Shown: in pieces, positions 52,308-61,483 of the stretch
How the letters are laid out: every line of letters begins with the position of its first letter
How positions within the stretch are numbered: the stretch's first letter is position 1
Assembly (NCBI GenBank): GCA_041395245.1
Contig: JAWLAY010000006.1
Span: forward strand, 62,001 to 126,000
Source: Aquimonas sp041395245
GTDB taxonomy: Bacteria; Pseudomonadota; Gammaproteobacteria; Xanthomonadales; Xanthomonadaceae
DNA: 64,000 nucleotides
Reading direction: 5' to 3'
Made by a program: the position numbers and the translations under genes
The notes under the pieces: generated by a model
Database searches by the model: none
Seen by the model: the letters and a program-made list of their open reading frames with translations, nothing else
What the model was told of the DNA's origin: nothing

Positions 52308-52640
52308 ATCGGATTCCCACTCGACCGGGTCTCACGACGGCCTCGAATGGTAGAACCGTGCACCCCGGTCAGCAAGCGACTTCAGGTCGGCGGCTTGCAT
52401 CGCCCTCCTCAGCCTTTCCATCGCCGTCTACTCGTACGGTCCGGCAACCGATTGAATCCAATCAAATAACCTGCTTTCGTTGGACATCGCGCCATCAACA
52501 CCACCGGCGACCAGCGATACCAGGGAACTCAAGCCATCATTCAGGTAGGCCATGTCGGCAGTCGCCTGTGCGAACCGCTTCGCGCAGCCCCGTCCACACG
52601 GTAGAGTGAGCGCTGGAAGTCATCTTGTGAGAACTGCGCT
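52308..52640. other. Divergent intergenic region dapA / gcvR
   Basis: Some 330 bases between two outward-reading genes. I see no open frame with coding character and no strong hairpin. Promoters for both operons must lie here, but no clear hexamer pair could be assigned. Confidence 0.5.
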
Positions 52641-53201
52641 TTGAGCGATCTGTCGCAACGCCCCCAGGCCAACGAAAACCATCTATTGATCAACGCGTTC
52701 TCGGTACATCCCGAGTCCCCGCTGCTGGCCGTGTCCAGACGGATATCTGACAGTGGTTGCAATCTGGTCGACGCACGACTCGCCACCGTTGGACGCGATG
52801 TCTCGGTCCTCGCGTTGGCGGTGGGCTCGTGGGATGCGGTGGCGAAACTCGAATCAGCGCTCGGACGTCTGGAGCGCGACGAAGGGATGCGGCTTGTCTG
52901 GTATCGCACCAGCCCCAAGCCATTGCAAAGCAATCTCCTGCCATACATTGTCGAGGTTGTCGCTGCCGACAAACCGGGAATCCTTTATCAGTTGGCAGAT
53001 TTCTTTGACCGTCAGGGGATCACCATCGAGACGCTGCACAGCACCCGTTACCGTGCGATGCAGACCGGCGCCGACATGTTTTCTGCGCAACTGACGGTCG
53101 GCGTCCCATCGAATATGCATATCGCCGCACTGCGCGACGATTTCCTCGAGTTCTGCGATCACTTGAATCTGGACGCCATCCTCGACCCGATGAAGTTCTG
53201 A
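52641..53201 (+). CDS. gcvR: Glycine cleavage system transcriptional repressor family protein (ACT domains)
   Basis: A 186-residue protein made of two ACT domains: HLLINAFSVHPESPLLAVSRRISDSGCNLVDAR and YIVEVVAADKPGILYQLADFFDRQGITIETLHSTRY. GcvR in E. coli binds GcvA and glycine to repress gcvTHP. Here the role is inferred from domain structure and from the conserved neighbours dapA-bamC and bcp. The start is a TTG with a weak ribosome site; no ATG is available near the N-terminus. bcp begins one base after the stop. Confidence 0.85.
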   Translation: MSDLSQRPQANENHLLINAFSVHPESPLLAVSRRISDSGCNLVDARLATVGRDVSVLALAVGSWDAVAKLESALGRLERDEGMRLVWYRTSPKPLQSNLLPYIVEVVAADKPGILYQLADFFDRQGITIETLHSTRYRAMQTGADMFSAQLTVGVPSNMHIAALRDDFLEFCDHLNLDAILDPMKF

Positions 53202-53202
53202 C

Positions 53203-53676
53203 ATGAACGATTCAATCTGCTTGCCGACCGGCAAATTTCCGCTTGATGACGGTTCCCTGGTCGATTTGTCTGCACGCGATGGGCGCTGGCTGGTTCTGTA
53301 CGCCTACCCCAAAGACAGCACGCCGGGTTGCACGCAGGAGGCGGTCGACTTCGCCGAGGTGTATGAGGAAATAGCCGCCGAGGGCGCCGACCTGTTCGGC
53401 CTGTCACGCGACTCGATCGCGTCGCATGCGCGCTTTCGCAACAAACAGCAACTACCGTTCCCGCTGATCAGCGATGGCGACGAGGCACTCTCTCGGCATC
53501 TCGATCTGATCCAGGAAAAAGTGCTGTATGGAAGACGTTACCTGGGGCTCGTCCGTAGCACCTTCATCTTTGATCCTTCCGGCGCATGTCGCGCACACTG
53601 GAGCCAGGTCAAGGTCAAGGGCCACGCACGCGAGGTGCTGGAGCGACTTCGTCAGCTTCGCCAATTGAACGACTGA
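53203..53676 (+). CDS. bcp: Thiol peroxidase, Bcp/PrxQ-type peroxiredoxin
   Basis: A 157-residue peroxiredoxin that reduces hydroperoxides in the cytoplasm. The active site is DSTPGCTQEAVDFAEVYEE, with the peroxidatic Cys after PG. In many Bcp proteins a resolving Cys follows five residues later (GCTKEACxF); here that position is Val, so this should be a one-Cys variant or use an external thiol. FGLSRDSIASHARFRNKQQLPFPLISD is typical. It is coupled to gcvR, as in E. coli. Confidence 0.95.
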   Translation: MNDSICLPTGKFPLDDGSLVDLSARDGRWLVLYAYPKDSTPGCTQEAVDFAEVYEEIAAEGADLFGLSRDSIASHARFRNKQQLPFPLISDGDEALSRHLDLIQEKVLYGRRYLGLVRSTFIFDPSGACRAHWSQVKVKGHAREVLERLRQLRQLND

Positions 53677-53700
53677 TTTCCCAGCGAGTGGAGCGTTTCG

Positions 53701-55098
53701 ATGATGACTCACGGCAAACGGATCTACGTGCTCGACACCAACGTGCTGATGCACGATCCGACCGCGCTGTTCAAGTTCGAGGAACACGATATCTACCTGC
53801 CGATGACCGTGCTCGAAGAGCTCGACTCCGGCAAGAAGGGTGCGTCGGAAGCGGCCCGAAACGCGCGTCAGGTCAGCCGATTCATCAACGAGCTGATCGA
53901 GGCACACGGCGCCCGTGACATACACAACGGACTTCGCCTGGTGCGTCCCGATTCACTGAATCTGCGCGGTGTCGGTGAAATCGGACAGCTGTTCTTTCAG
54001 ACCGACAGCGACGTCGCGCCACATGGGAAACGCGAAGGCGGCGACAATCAGATCCTGTCGTCGATCCAGAGCCTGCGCAAGCAACAGCCCAAGGCCGAAG
54101 TCGTGTTGGTCTCGAAAGACATCAACATGCGCATCAAGGCGAGCATTGCCGGGATTCCAGCGGAAGACTACGAGAATGATCGCGCACTCGACGACTTCAG
54201 CCTGCTGTACAGCGGTGCCCGTGAACTGCCGGAAGACTTCTGGGATCGCCATGAAGGTGACTTGCGCTCATGGATCGAGCGTGGGCATACACGCTACGAA
54301 ATTCGCCCGATGGCAGGCGAAGAGTGGCGACCGAACGAGTTTCTCTACCTGCCCGGTGACGACCAGGTCGAACTTCGCGTCATCGAAAGCAATGCAGAAC
54401 GTTGCATTCTGCAGATGGTCAATAACTACCGAAGCAACAGCCATCAGGTATGGGGAGTCGCGGCCCGCAACCGGGAGCAGAACTTCGCGCTCAATGCGCT
54501 GATGGACCCAGATATCGACTTTGTCACGCTGCTTGGCACCGCCGGCACCGGGAAAACGCTGTTGGCACTGGCGGCCGGTCTGACTCAAACGCTGGACCAG
54601 CAGCGCTACCGCGAAATCATCATGACACGCGCAACCGTATCGGTCGGCGAAGACATCGGTTTCCTGCCCGGCACCGAGGAAGAAAAAATGACCCCATGGA
54701 TGGGCGCACTGACCGACAATCTGGAGGTGCTCACATCGCCGCAAGAAGGGGGCTCATGGGGCCGTGCAGCGACCAACGAATTGCTGGCCTCACGGATCAA
54801 GATCCGCTCGATGAACTTCATGCGCGGCCGGACCTTCCTCGGGCGCTACGTCATCATTGACGAAGCGCAAAACCTCACGCCGAAGCAAATGAAGACGCTT
54901 CTGACCCGTGCCGGCCCAGGGACCAAGATGATCTGCCTCGGAAACGTGGAGCAGATCGATACGCCCTACCTCACCGAAACCACCTCCGGACTGACCTACG
55001 CCGTGGATCGATTCCAACATTGGGCGCACAGCGCGCACATCACGCTGCGGCGCGGCGAACGCTCGCGCCTTGCGGATTTCGCGTCGGAAATGCTGTAG
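53701..55098 (+). CDS. PhoH family ATPase with N-terminal PIN domain (PhoH2)
   Basis: A 465-residue fusion of a PIN nuclease domain (1-~150) and a PhoH ATPase/helicase domain (~250-465). The PIN part shows YVLDTNVLMHDPTA, LEELDSGKKG and VLVSKDINMRIKA. The PhoH part shows LLGTAGTGKTLLALA (Walker A), MTRATVSVGEDIGFLPGTEEEKM and YVIIDEAQNLTPKQM (Walker B). PhoH2 proteins unwind and cleave RNA. It follows bcp by 24 bases and may belong to the same operon. Confidence 0.95.
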   Translation: MMTHGKRIYVLDTNVLMHDPTALFKFEEHDIYLPMTVLEELDSGKKGASEAARNARQVSRFINELIEAHGARDIHNGLRLVRPDSLNLRGVGEIGQLFFQTDSDVAPHGKREGGDNQILSSIQSLRKQQPKAEVVLVSKDINMRIKASIAGIPAEDYENDRALDDFSLLYSGARELPEDFWDRHEGDLRSWIERGHTRYEIRPMAGEEWRPNEFLYLPGDDQVELRVIESNAERCILQMVNNYRSNSHQVWGVAARNREQNFALNALMDPDIDFVTLLGTAGTGKTLLALAAGLTQTLDQQRYREIIMTRATVSVGEDIGFLPGTEEEKMTPWMGALTDNLEVLTSPQEGGSWGRAATNELLASRIKIRSMNFMRGRTFLGRYVIIDEAQNLTPKQMKTLLTRAGPGTKMICLGNVEQIDTPYLTETTSGLTYAVDRFQHWAHSAHITLRRGERSRLADFASEML

Positions 55099-55149
55099 CA
55101 GCCTCAACAGAGGCGGGCCCACGACGAATCCTGAGGAGTCGTCTGCCGT

Positions 55150-55185
55150 AAAAAGGCGCGGCAGGAGCACCAGCACCCTGCCGCG
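55150..55185 (-). terminator. Intrinsic terminator of the metalloprotease operon
   Basis: CGCGGCAGG (55157-55165) pairs with CCTGCCGCG (55177-55185). Read on the minus strand the stem is followed by a T-run (A-run at 55150-55154). It lies six bases past the metalloprotease stop. Confidence 0.8.
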
Positions 55186-55190
55186 TTCAG

Positions 55191-57518
55191 TCATTGATGA
55201 TCGGGCTCCGGATCACTGTAGGGCAAGATTGCGGCCTGACTGCGGACAAATCTCCCGTTGCCTGCATTGTCGAAACCGACATTGACATCGACGCGACTTC
55301 CTGTGACGCCAGCACCCCCACCGATCAAATCAAGCGTCATACTGCCGATCTTGAACGAGGTCTGTTCTGCAGGCATCGGGCATTCTCTGCAGTAACCATT
55401 GACTTGCATGACATCGACGGTGGCGCCCGGAGAGAATGCCAGAGACTGCGCAATGCCCCAGCGAGGCTGACCTTCGGAATCCGGGTAGAAAAGAATGGAA
55501 AACAAGCCGTCTCCACCCACGCCATCAAAACTCTGGATCACCAGTCCCCACCCGGCCTCACCGGGATCAGCCCAAGTGCTGCTGAAGTCGGTCTGGACCT
55601 GCGCCGGGATCACCACAGGCTGCATGCACCACTGCCCCACCTCACCATTAATTGAGAAGCTCATGATGGCGAGCGATTCATCCATTCGACGCGAAGGATT
55701 TCCGTCGGCACATGCGGGGTGAAAACGCGCATCGTTAAAGTCGAGCCGAACTTTCCCGTCGAACCCCGGGTCAGGATCCTCAATCGAGCGGCCATCAGGC
55801 GTAAAAACCATCCGCAGAAGACTGTCACCGTTGGCAGAGCGTTTGGGAACAAAGACACCGTCAATAACAGGTCCCGAAGCGATATACCACTCAGGCCTGC
55901 CTTGCGAATCATAGGTGTAGAAGCCGAGAAAATACTCGCTCTCCACGCCTACCAACGCCGTTGAAATACGACGGAAATCTATTCCATGCCCATTTCGTGC
56001 AGGGTCGTAATACGCGAAGCTTGGCGCATCGGCGAATGCTCTCATTCGACTGCCATCCGCGCGCCAACCAACGTCTTTAAGAACGCCCCTTCCAATACCA
56101 AGATCGCGCGGACCACTTGCGATGATACTCGGCAGCATCATCTGCGGTTGCAGTGTATATCGGTTATTTCCGACATGGGAATACGACGAACCTCCCTCAA
56201 TTGGGCTGGGAGCGTACAGCCAGAGGAAATTTTCCGGCGCTGGCGAGCTACCGAAATTGCTGGCCAAAGCAGCTTCTGCAATTGCATTTTCACCAGAAAA
56301 ACGCAAATTGACAAACGATGTCAGTGCAGCCAACCTTTGCTCATCCGAAAGCGCGAGAAATGGCAGCCCAGTGGCACCTCCCTCTGCAGTTGTCCAAACG
56401 GTATTTGCACCGAAGGCATCATCGTACAAGGGTCCATCAGTCAACAGTCGGATCTTGGAACCCAGCGGCTGGTCTGTGCGAAATCCAGTATTGATCAACC
56501 CAACAAATCCGAGGCCATGAGCTATTTCATGCATCGCAACCGTGACAAAACTGGGATCGTTCAAGGCACCCGACTGAGTGAATCCATAGTCAAAGCTGCG
56601 CGCGCCCAGACCAAGGGTACCATCCACCGTTGAGTTGAAAGTCGCGTCAACTTCATAGGCTTCCGTACAATTCATCCCGCCCGCGAGGCGACACTGGGTC
56701 GTTCCAGCCTGTTGCGCAGCAGCAGCAGCAGCGAACCATGTGTAACCGCGCTCCAAGCCAGGCAGGTGCACAAATGTTCCAGGGTCATCAAGAAAGAAAT
56801 AGTTTGGCCCCGCCTGCGCCAGAGTCAGACTATTTCCCTCGCCCAGATTCTTCCAGCAAGCGCGCACGCGTGTCGGCACACGAGGTTGTAGTTGCTCCGA
56901 AAGCAGACGCGCCGCCTCTTGTGCGGCCAATCGGCGTTGAGCACCAAGTGTCGTTCCCGAATTCCCTCTCACCGGAGACTTGGGCGTCGGATCGTTCCAA
57001 CCACTAATGTCGCAAGGATCGCTACTGTCTCCAGGATCATCGAAAACCATGCTGATCGGCGCAACGGGCAAATTTGCATCAAGCGTCACCGAGAGCTGCG
57101 CAGTCACCGGCGCAACGTGGTAGTTGATCAGGGCAATGTTCCAACGCCCGGGCTTCAGCGCAATAGGATTCCGATCGGTAATCACAACAAACTCATCGCC
57201 AGTCGCCGAAACGGAGCGATACTGCGCTTGGTCGAAGAGGAAACTGTCGTCGACGCCATTTTCTGCACGCAGTTCAAAAGGACGACCATAGCGAACAAGG
57301 AGGTCGACGTCGTGACTGGAATTTGCAGCCAGCAGTGCGAGGCGCATTGATCGTACGCCTTCCGGGACATCCACAGCGAGACTGGTTGATGCGGCGCCGG
57401 CCGGCATGTCGACCTGAAGCGGCGCCCCGGGAACAAGTATGACCGGCCCTTCCTGCGCAACGGCACCCAATGCAGACAAAATAAGGATTAGCGCACCCCA
57501 TCGAACATGCGTGATCAT
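55191..57518 (-). CDS. Secreted zinc metalloprotease-like protein with PPC-type domain
   Basis: A 775-residue exported protein. After the signal peptide (LILILSALGAVAQ), residues ~30-150 form a pre-peptidase C-terminal-like beta domain (DVDLLVRYGRP ... LKPGRWNIALINYH). A catalytic domain follows with the zinc motif HEIAHGLGFVG (His330, Glu331, His334) and MMLPSIIASGPRDLGIGRGVLKDVGW. From ~510 on lies a repeated beta domain (YDPARNGHGIDFRRIST, WADPGEAGWGLVIQSF) of the kind seen in Xanthomonad exported proteins. It lacks the GFE tail. It overlaps by four bases the small protein encoded upstream. Confidence 0.88.
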   Translation of the reverse strand: MITHVRWGALILILSALGAVAQEGPVILVPGAPLQVDMPAGAASTSLAVDVPEGVRSMRLALLAANSSHDVDLLVRYGRPFELRAENGVDDSFLFDQAQYRSVSATGDEFVVITDRNPIALKPGRWNIALINYHVAPVTAQLSVTLDANLPVAPISMVFDDPGDSSDPCDISGWNDPTPKSPVRGNSGTTLGAQRRLAAQEAARLLSEQLQPRVPTRVRACWKNLGEGNSLTLAQAGPNYFFLDDPGTFVHLPGLERGYTWFAAAAAAQQAGTTQCRLAGGMNCTEAYEVDATFNSTVDGTLGLGARSFDYGFTQSGALNDPSFVTVAMHEIAHGLGFVGLINTGFRTDQPLGSKIRLLTDGPLYDDAFGANTVWTTAEGGATGLPFLALSDEQRLAALTSFVNLRFSGENAIAEAALASNFGSSPAPENFLWLYAPSPIEGGSSYSHVGNNRYTLQPQMMLPSIIASGPRDLGIGRGVLKDVGWRADGSRMRAFADAPSFAYYDPARNGHGIDFRRISTALVGVESEYFLGFYTYDSQGRPEWYIASGPVIDGVFVPKRSANGDSLLRMVFTPDGRSIEDPDPGFDGKVRLDFNDARFHPACADGNPSRRMDESLAIMSFSINGEVGQWCMQPVVIPAQVQTDFSSTWADPGEAGWGLVIQSFDGVGGDGLFSILFYPDSEGQPRWGIAQSLAFSPGATVDVMQVNGYCRECPMPAEQTSFKIGSMTLDLIGGGAGVTGSRVDVNVGFDNAGNGRFVRSQAAILPYSDPEPDHQ

Positions 57519-57811
57519 TGGCGTGCACGCTCACTCGAGACCGTGGTTTCATTGCTTTGGTAGCGCCGGGAAAAATCTGGCCCCGCAGAGTCATCACAGC
57601 GTACCAATACCTCCCCGGAACGCTGAAGCTCGGCGTTCAGTTTCATCTCCACCGGCCGGCGCAGAGGGAGCGGACGATCAGGCTTAACGGCCTCCGACTT
57701 TCCTGCTCGATGTTGAAGAGGATGCCACTCGACCATCGGCAGAGCGAGGCAAGGCGTCGACGCCAAAAACATCAACACCAGAGCAACAAGGTTCAAATTT
57801 CGCATACACAT
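57515..57811 (-). CDS. Small exported protein coupled to the metalloprotease
   Basis: A ~98-residue protein with a hydrophobic leader (LNLVALVLMFLASTPCLA) and a short basic mature chain (ALPMVEWHPLQHRAGKSEAV ...) without recognisable domain. Its stop overlaps the metalloprotease start in ATGA, so the two are translated together. A chaperone, inhibitor or propeptide-like role is possible but only inferred from position. The start could also be the GTG three bases upstream or the ATG six bases downstream. Confidence 0.6.
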   Translation of the reverse strand: MCMRNLNLVALVLMFLASTPCLALPMVEWHPLQHRAGKSEAVKPDRPLPLRRPVEMKLNAELQRSGEVLVRCDDSAGPDFSRRYQSNETTVSSERARQ

Positions 57812-57924
57812 CACACGCGATCAGTTGACAGGCACCAATGGTACCAGTCGCCATCGCAGGCGGTTGTACACGACAACGCGCACCAGCGAGAACGTTCGGG
57901 CGCAGCAAGTCGCGCCGGTTCGTA

Positions 57925-58752
57925 CTAAGCGTGATCCGCCTTGAATGCAATGGCATGGTCGAGCACATACAGTTGCCCTCGACCAGGTCGGTACGCGCCG
58001 ATCAGAGCGGCGTGAACGAACTCAATCGCCACCTGCACCGCCTGAACCAGCCCCTGCCCTTTTGCGAGGTTCGCGGCGATCGCAGACGACAGGCTGCAAC
58101 CGGTACCGTGCGGCGAAACAGCCAGCCGAGGGTGCTGAAACACGTGAACGCCGTCTCCCACATACAGGCGATCCAGCACAACCCCCTCACCGTCTGAATG
58201 CCCACCCTTGAGCAACACACCGGTCGCGCCCAATTCGCGGAGCGCACGCGCCGCACGATCAAAGTCCGGTGCTGATCGAATCGGAAAGCCGACCAGAACT
58301 TCCGCCTCCGGCAAATTGGGAGTCAGCAGTGTGGCGCGTGGAAGCAGAGACGCCCTTAGGCAAGCAACCGCCTCATCCGCCAGCAGGCTTGCACCACTGC
58401 TGGAAATCATCACCGGATCGAGGACTATCGGAATGCTGACCTCACGCAGCGCCTCGGCGACGGCGTCGATTCGCTGCACATCGGCGAGCATCCCAATCTT
58501 GATGGCGCGCACGTCGAAATCATCCAGCAAACACCGGATCTGCTCCCGGATGAACTCCGCGGGAGGCAACCAGACAGCGGTCACGGCACGCGTGTTCTGA
58601 GCGGTGAGCGCGGCAACAGCGGTCAGGCCATGCACGCCCATCGCCATGAAAGACTTCAGATCGGCCTGCAACCCAGCGCCACCACCCGAATCCGACCCCG
58701 CGATACTGAGCACGGACTGGCAACGAGAGACCAACGGAGACATCGATGACAT
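57925..58752 (-). CDS. thiD: Bifunctional hydroxymethylpyrimidine kinase / HMP-phosphate kinase
   Basis: A 275-residue ribokinase-fold enzyme that phosphorylates HMP twice for thiamine synthesis. Diagnostic stretches are VLSIAGSDSGGGAGLQADLKSF, GVHGLTAVAALTAQNT, IKIGMLADVQRIDAVAEAL, IVLDPVMISSSGASLL, LLTPNLPEAEVL, VLLKGGHS and HGTGCSLSSAIAANLAKG (anion hole and base). The ATG at 58752 (MSSMSPL) was chosen; upstream in-frame codons lack similarity. No thiamine riboswitch was seen upstream. Confidence 0.95.
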   Translation of the reverse strand: MSSMSPLVSRCQSVLSIAGSDSGGGAGLQADLKSFMAMGVHGLTAVAALTAQNTRAVTAVWLPPAEFIREQIRCLLDDFDVRAIKIGMLADVQRIDAVAEALREVSIPIVLDPVMISSSGASLLADEAVACLRASLLPRATLLTPNLPEAEVLVGFPIRSAPDFDRAARALRELGATGVLLKGGHSDGEGVVLDRLYVGDGVHVFQHPRLAVSPHGTGCSLSSAIAANLAKGQGLVQAVQVAIEFVHAALIGAYRPGRGQLYVLDHAIAFKADHA

Positions 58753-58910
58753 GGCGCGACAAGGCCGACGAAAAGGACGGGCCGCGGATTGTCGCATTTT
58801 TGCCACGAACGTCGCTTGACTATCACTGACCACGCCAACCTTGGCCTAAAGTACGACGTTGCATAAACACCACACCCACTTGACGCGAGTGTTGTTTTTT
58901 GGCCAAATAT

Positions 58911-58938
58911 CGACACGACTGCACGGTGTGTCGTGTCG
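58911..58938 (+). promoter_or_regulatory. 9-bp perfect inverted repeat upstream of the fadL-like gene
   Basis: CGACACGAC (58911-58919) and GTCGTGTCG (58930-58938) are separated by 10 bases, ~70 bases before the start of the FadL-type gene. It may be an operator or a leader hairpin; the binding protein is unknown. Confidence 0.4.
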
Positions 58939-59008
58939 GATCCATCCCCGACCCGATCATCGTTCATGAATCAACACACCCGCCCGCTTTGAGAATTCGC
59001 TCTTGAAT

Positions 59009-60160
59009 ATGGCTCGATCCTCCTCGCGCTTCATCCTGTTGAGCAGCGCCATCGCGGTGGCGCTGGGCTGCCCTCTGGGCGGCGCGAACGCAGCAAGTGT
59101 GGATTGGAAAGCCTACGCCCGGAGTAGTTTGACGCCCAACTTCAGTTGGGCGGTCGATGACGGTCAGGCTCGGGTCGGTGCGGAAGCCGCCCGAAATCCG
59201 TTGGTGGATTTGCACGCAGCCGGGTTGCGCTTGGCGTTCAGCATCGAGTCGAGTCAGTTCGATGTCGTGAAACAGCATTTGTCGGGCTCGAGTCTGCCGA
59301 GCTACTCACCGCGTGCGGTCTTTTCGCCAAACGCCTGGTCCCCCGCTTCACGTCATTTGCTTGCTGCTAGTTTTGAAGCAAACCAGTTTGCGCCCTCATT
59401 GAATGCATCGCTGGCGGGGGTCGTGGATGCCAGTGTTGGCGTTGTAGTCGCCAGCCAACGATTTGCGACGGCGGGATTCGGCCTGTCCTCGTTTGACGCC
59501 TACGATCAGGCGATCATCGGCAGTGGCCGATCCGAGCTATCGACGGGCCAAGGTATGCATGTCGGTTTTTCCGGACTTGCTCGCTCCGATTGGCAGTGGG
59601 CGCTGAGCGCACAAACTCAGATCGATATGGATGCGTTCAAGTCCTATCGCGGTGTCTACTCCGAACCCGGGGATTTCGATGTCCCGGGACGAGTCAGCGC
59701 GCAGATGGCGTGGTCGCCGAGTGGTCGATTCGAGCTCGCTGCCAGCGTGGATCGCGTTTTCTACAGTGATGTTCAGGCGTTCACGTCGGGCGCGTTGCCT
59801 GCGCGGTTTCTTGCTCTGCTGGGCGATAGTTCGTCACCGAACTTTGCGTGGCAAGATCTGACCGTGTTCGCACTGGAAGGCACGCTGCGTGATGCGCATG
59901 ATGGCCAGTGGTCATTGCGCTATACGACGCGTCAGCAGCCATCGCCGACCTCGCAATTGCTGGATCTGGCACTTGCAGAGGACTACACGGATCTCAACCT
60001 AGCTGCCGCTTACCGCCGCTCATTCGACGCGTTCGGGCAGCTTGCGCTGGGTGCGAGCTATGCGCCGTCGCAATATTTCCTGGGTGTATCGCCCTACGGT
60101 CGCAGCTACCAGCCCGGTCGTCAGCTCGAAGTTGAGTTGAACTGGACGGTGAATTTCTAG
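59009..60160 (+). CDS. OmpP1/FadL/TodX-type outer-membrane channel
   Basis: A 383-residue outer-membrane protein with a leader (FILLSSAIAVALGCPLGGANA) and a barrel of amphipathic strands ending LEVELNWTVNF with terminal Phe. The C-terminal half matches the FadL pattern: SAQMAWSPSGRFELAASVDRVFYSDV, LLGDSSSPNFAWQDLTVFALEG and YRRSFDAFGQLALGASYAPSQYF. FadL channels pass long-chain fatty acids or aromatics. The N-terminal hatch (NPA-type motif) is not obvious and the protein is shorter than E. coli FadL (~446 residues), so substrate use is uncertain. Confidence 0.78.
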   Translation: MARSSSRFILLSSAIAVALGCPLGGANAASVDWKAYARSSLTPNFSWAVDDGQARVGAEAARNPLVDLHAAGLRLAFSIESSQFDVVKQHLSGSSLPSYSPRAVFSPNAWSPASRHLLAASFEANQFAPSLNASLAGVVDASVGVVVASQRFATAGFGLSSFDAYDQAIIGSGRSELSTGQGMHVGFSGLARSDWQWALSAQTQIDMDAFKSYRGVYSEPGDFDVPGRVSAQMAWSPSGRFELAASVDRVFYSDVQAFTSGALPARFLALLGDSSSPNFAWQDLTVFALEGTLRDAHDGQWSLRYTTRQQPSPTSQLLDLALAEDYTDLNLAAAYRRSFDAFGQLALGASYAPSQYFLGVSPYGRSYQPGRQLEVELNWTVNF

Positions 60161-60212
60161 TTTCGGGCCACGTCGGCCACTTCCGAAAGAATCAAGTCAG
60201 GGCTTGATCTTG

Positions 60213-60241
60213 CAGGGCTTCCGTCAGGTGGCCCTGTTTTT
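60213..60241 (+). terminator. Intrinsic terminator after the fadL-like gene
   Basis: CAGGGC (60213-60218) pairs with GCCCTG (60231-60236) and is followed directly by five T. It lies 52 bases past the stop. Confidence 0.75.
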
Positions 60242-60291
60242 GTTTGCACTCGCAGAAAAGTCGGGGCAGCCGCGTAGGCCTTGCAACGTCC

Positions 60292-61170
60292 TCAAACCAG
60301 CATCACCGCCACACCCGACAGGGTCAGCGCAATGCCCAACATGGCACGCCGACTGACCGGCTCCTTCAGCCACAGCCACGCCAACAGCACGATGAATGCC
60401 GACGCGGATTCGTTCAACACGGCGGACACGGAAGCGGGCGCAAATTTGTAGCCACCCAGCCACATCAGTGTCGACAGGTACTGCCCGACAAACGCGGCTG
60501 GCAACAGCAACCGCCAGGGCAACAGCGGAAGTCCGCGAACCACCGAACCCAGCTCACCGCGCCAGATCAGCACGCCACCGAGCACCACCAGCGCCGCGGT
60601 CATGCGAATCAACGTAACCCAAAACAATGGGCTTACTTCCAGAACACGTTTGACCATCACGATGGCCACCGCCATCACAGCAATCGACAGTCCTCCCAGG
60701 ACCATGCCTTTCAGTTGCCCCGCAACCTCCTCGGTGGATGGCGAACGATAGCCAACGAGCAGTACGCCGGACATGACGAGCGCGAAACCAAACGCCTGCT
60801 GCATGCCAAAGCGCTCGCCGAGAAACACGAAGGACAAGGCAACCACGAAGGGGCTATAGAGGTTTCCGATGATGCCCATCGCGCCCGCACCGATCATGTT
60901 CAGTGCCTTCAGGTACAACACGTCGGCGAGCGCCATGCCAAGCACGCCACTCAGTGCAGTCAGCGCCCATTGCCCGGCAGTCAGAGTTGGCCAAGCGGGC
61001 CCGTGAACGACAAGCACGCTCAACACCAGCATGGCCCATACCAGACTGTTCTTGACGAAGGTCAGCGCCAGCGGCGGGATATGCTCGCCCAGTCGCCGAT
61101 ACAGGATGACCCCCACTGCCCACGCCAGCGCGCATCCCACCGAGAGCGCTTCGCCAAGACCCACCACCAT
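60292..61170 (-). CDS. EamA/DMT-superfamily transporter
   Basis: A 292-residue inner-membrane protein with ten hydrophobic segments in two EamA halves. The first half runs from LGEALSVGCALAWAVGVILYRRL and the second from LSIAVMAVAIVMVKRVLEV. The C-terminal half ends SAFIVLLAWLWLKEPVSRRAMLGIALTLSGVAVM, the common 'WLxLxEpxs' pattern. Members export or import metabolites; the substrate is not predictable. The ATG at 61170 begins the first helix. Confidence 0.9.
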   Translation of the reverse strand: MVVGLGEALSVGCALAWAVGVILYRRLGEHIPPLALTFVKNSLVWAMLVLSVLVVHGPAWPTLTAGQWALTALSGVLGMALADVLYLKALNMIGAGAMGIIGNLYSPFVVALSFVFLGERFGMQQAFGFALVMSGVLLVGYRSPSTEEVAGQLKGMVLGGLSIAVMAVAIVMVKRVLEVSPLFWVTLIRMTAALVVLGGVLIWRGELGSVVRGLPLLPWRLLLPAAFVGQYLSTLMWLGGYKFAPASVSAVLNESASAFIVLLAWLWLKEPVSRRAMLGIALTLSGVAVMLV

Positions 61171-61275
61171 CGAACACAACCTTCCAGACAAACACTTCGC
61201 GGCGCAGTATGTGCTGCCTGATGCCATTCCGCACGAGTCCGCCCATACCAAGACCTTAGCCGGTCAAGGTCTTCG

Positions 61276-61444
61276 CGAGGAGCCTGCGCGGCAGTAGCCA
61301 ATCGGTCTGCAAAGCCGTCTGCGAGGTCCATTATTTGCGTCGATTCTTGGCCCATAGCCGTGCCAAGGACCGGCGAATCGTCGAAAATCCGTCCTCGCGC
61401 GGCCGACTTTTCGCCTCGATCATTTCTGCCGCGCAGCCTCCTAG
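61276..61444 (+). repeat. 169-bp CTAG-bounded palindromic repeat, subtype B copy 2
   Basis: The left end CGAGGAGCCTGCGCGGCAGT and the right end CTGCCGCGCAGCCTCCTAG are a near-perfect inverted pair with the same length and core as 39996-40164 in reverse. It ends 39 bases before the esterase start and so may affect its promoter. A subtype A copy lies at the other end of the same gene. Confidence 0.9.
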
Positions 61445-61483
61445 TCAGTAGCGCTAGACTTAATTTCCCAATCAAGGCATGCG

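Noticed and set aside
58753..59002. Thiamine riboswitch upstream of thiD
   Set aside because: No recognisable THI-box consensus on the minus strand in the leader.
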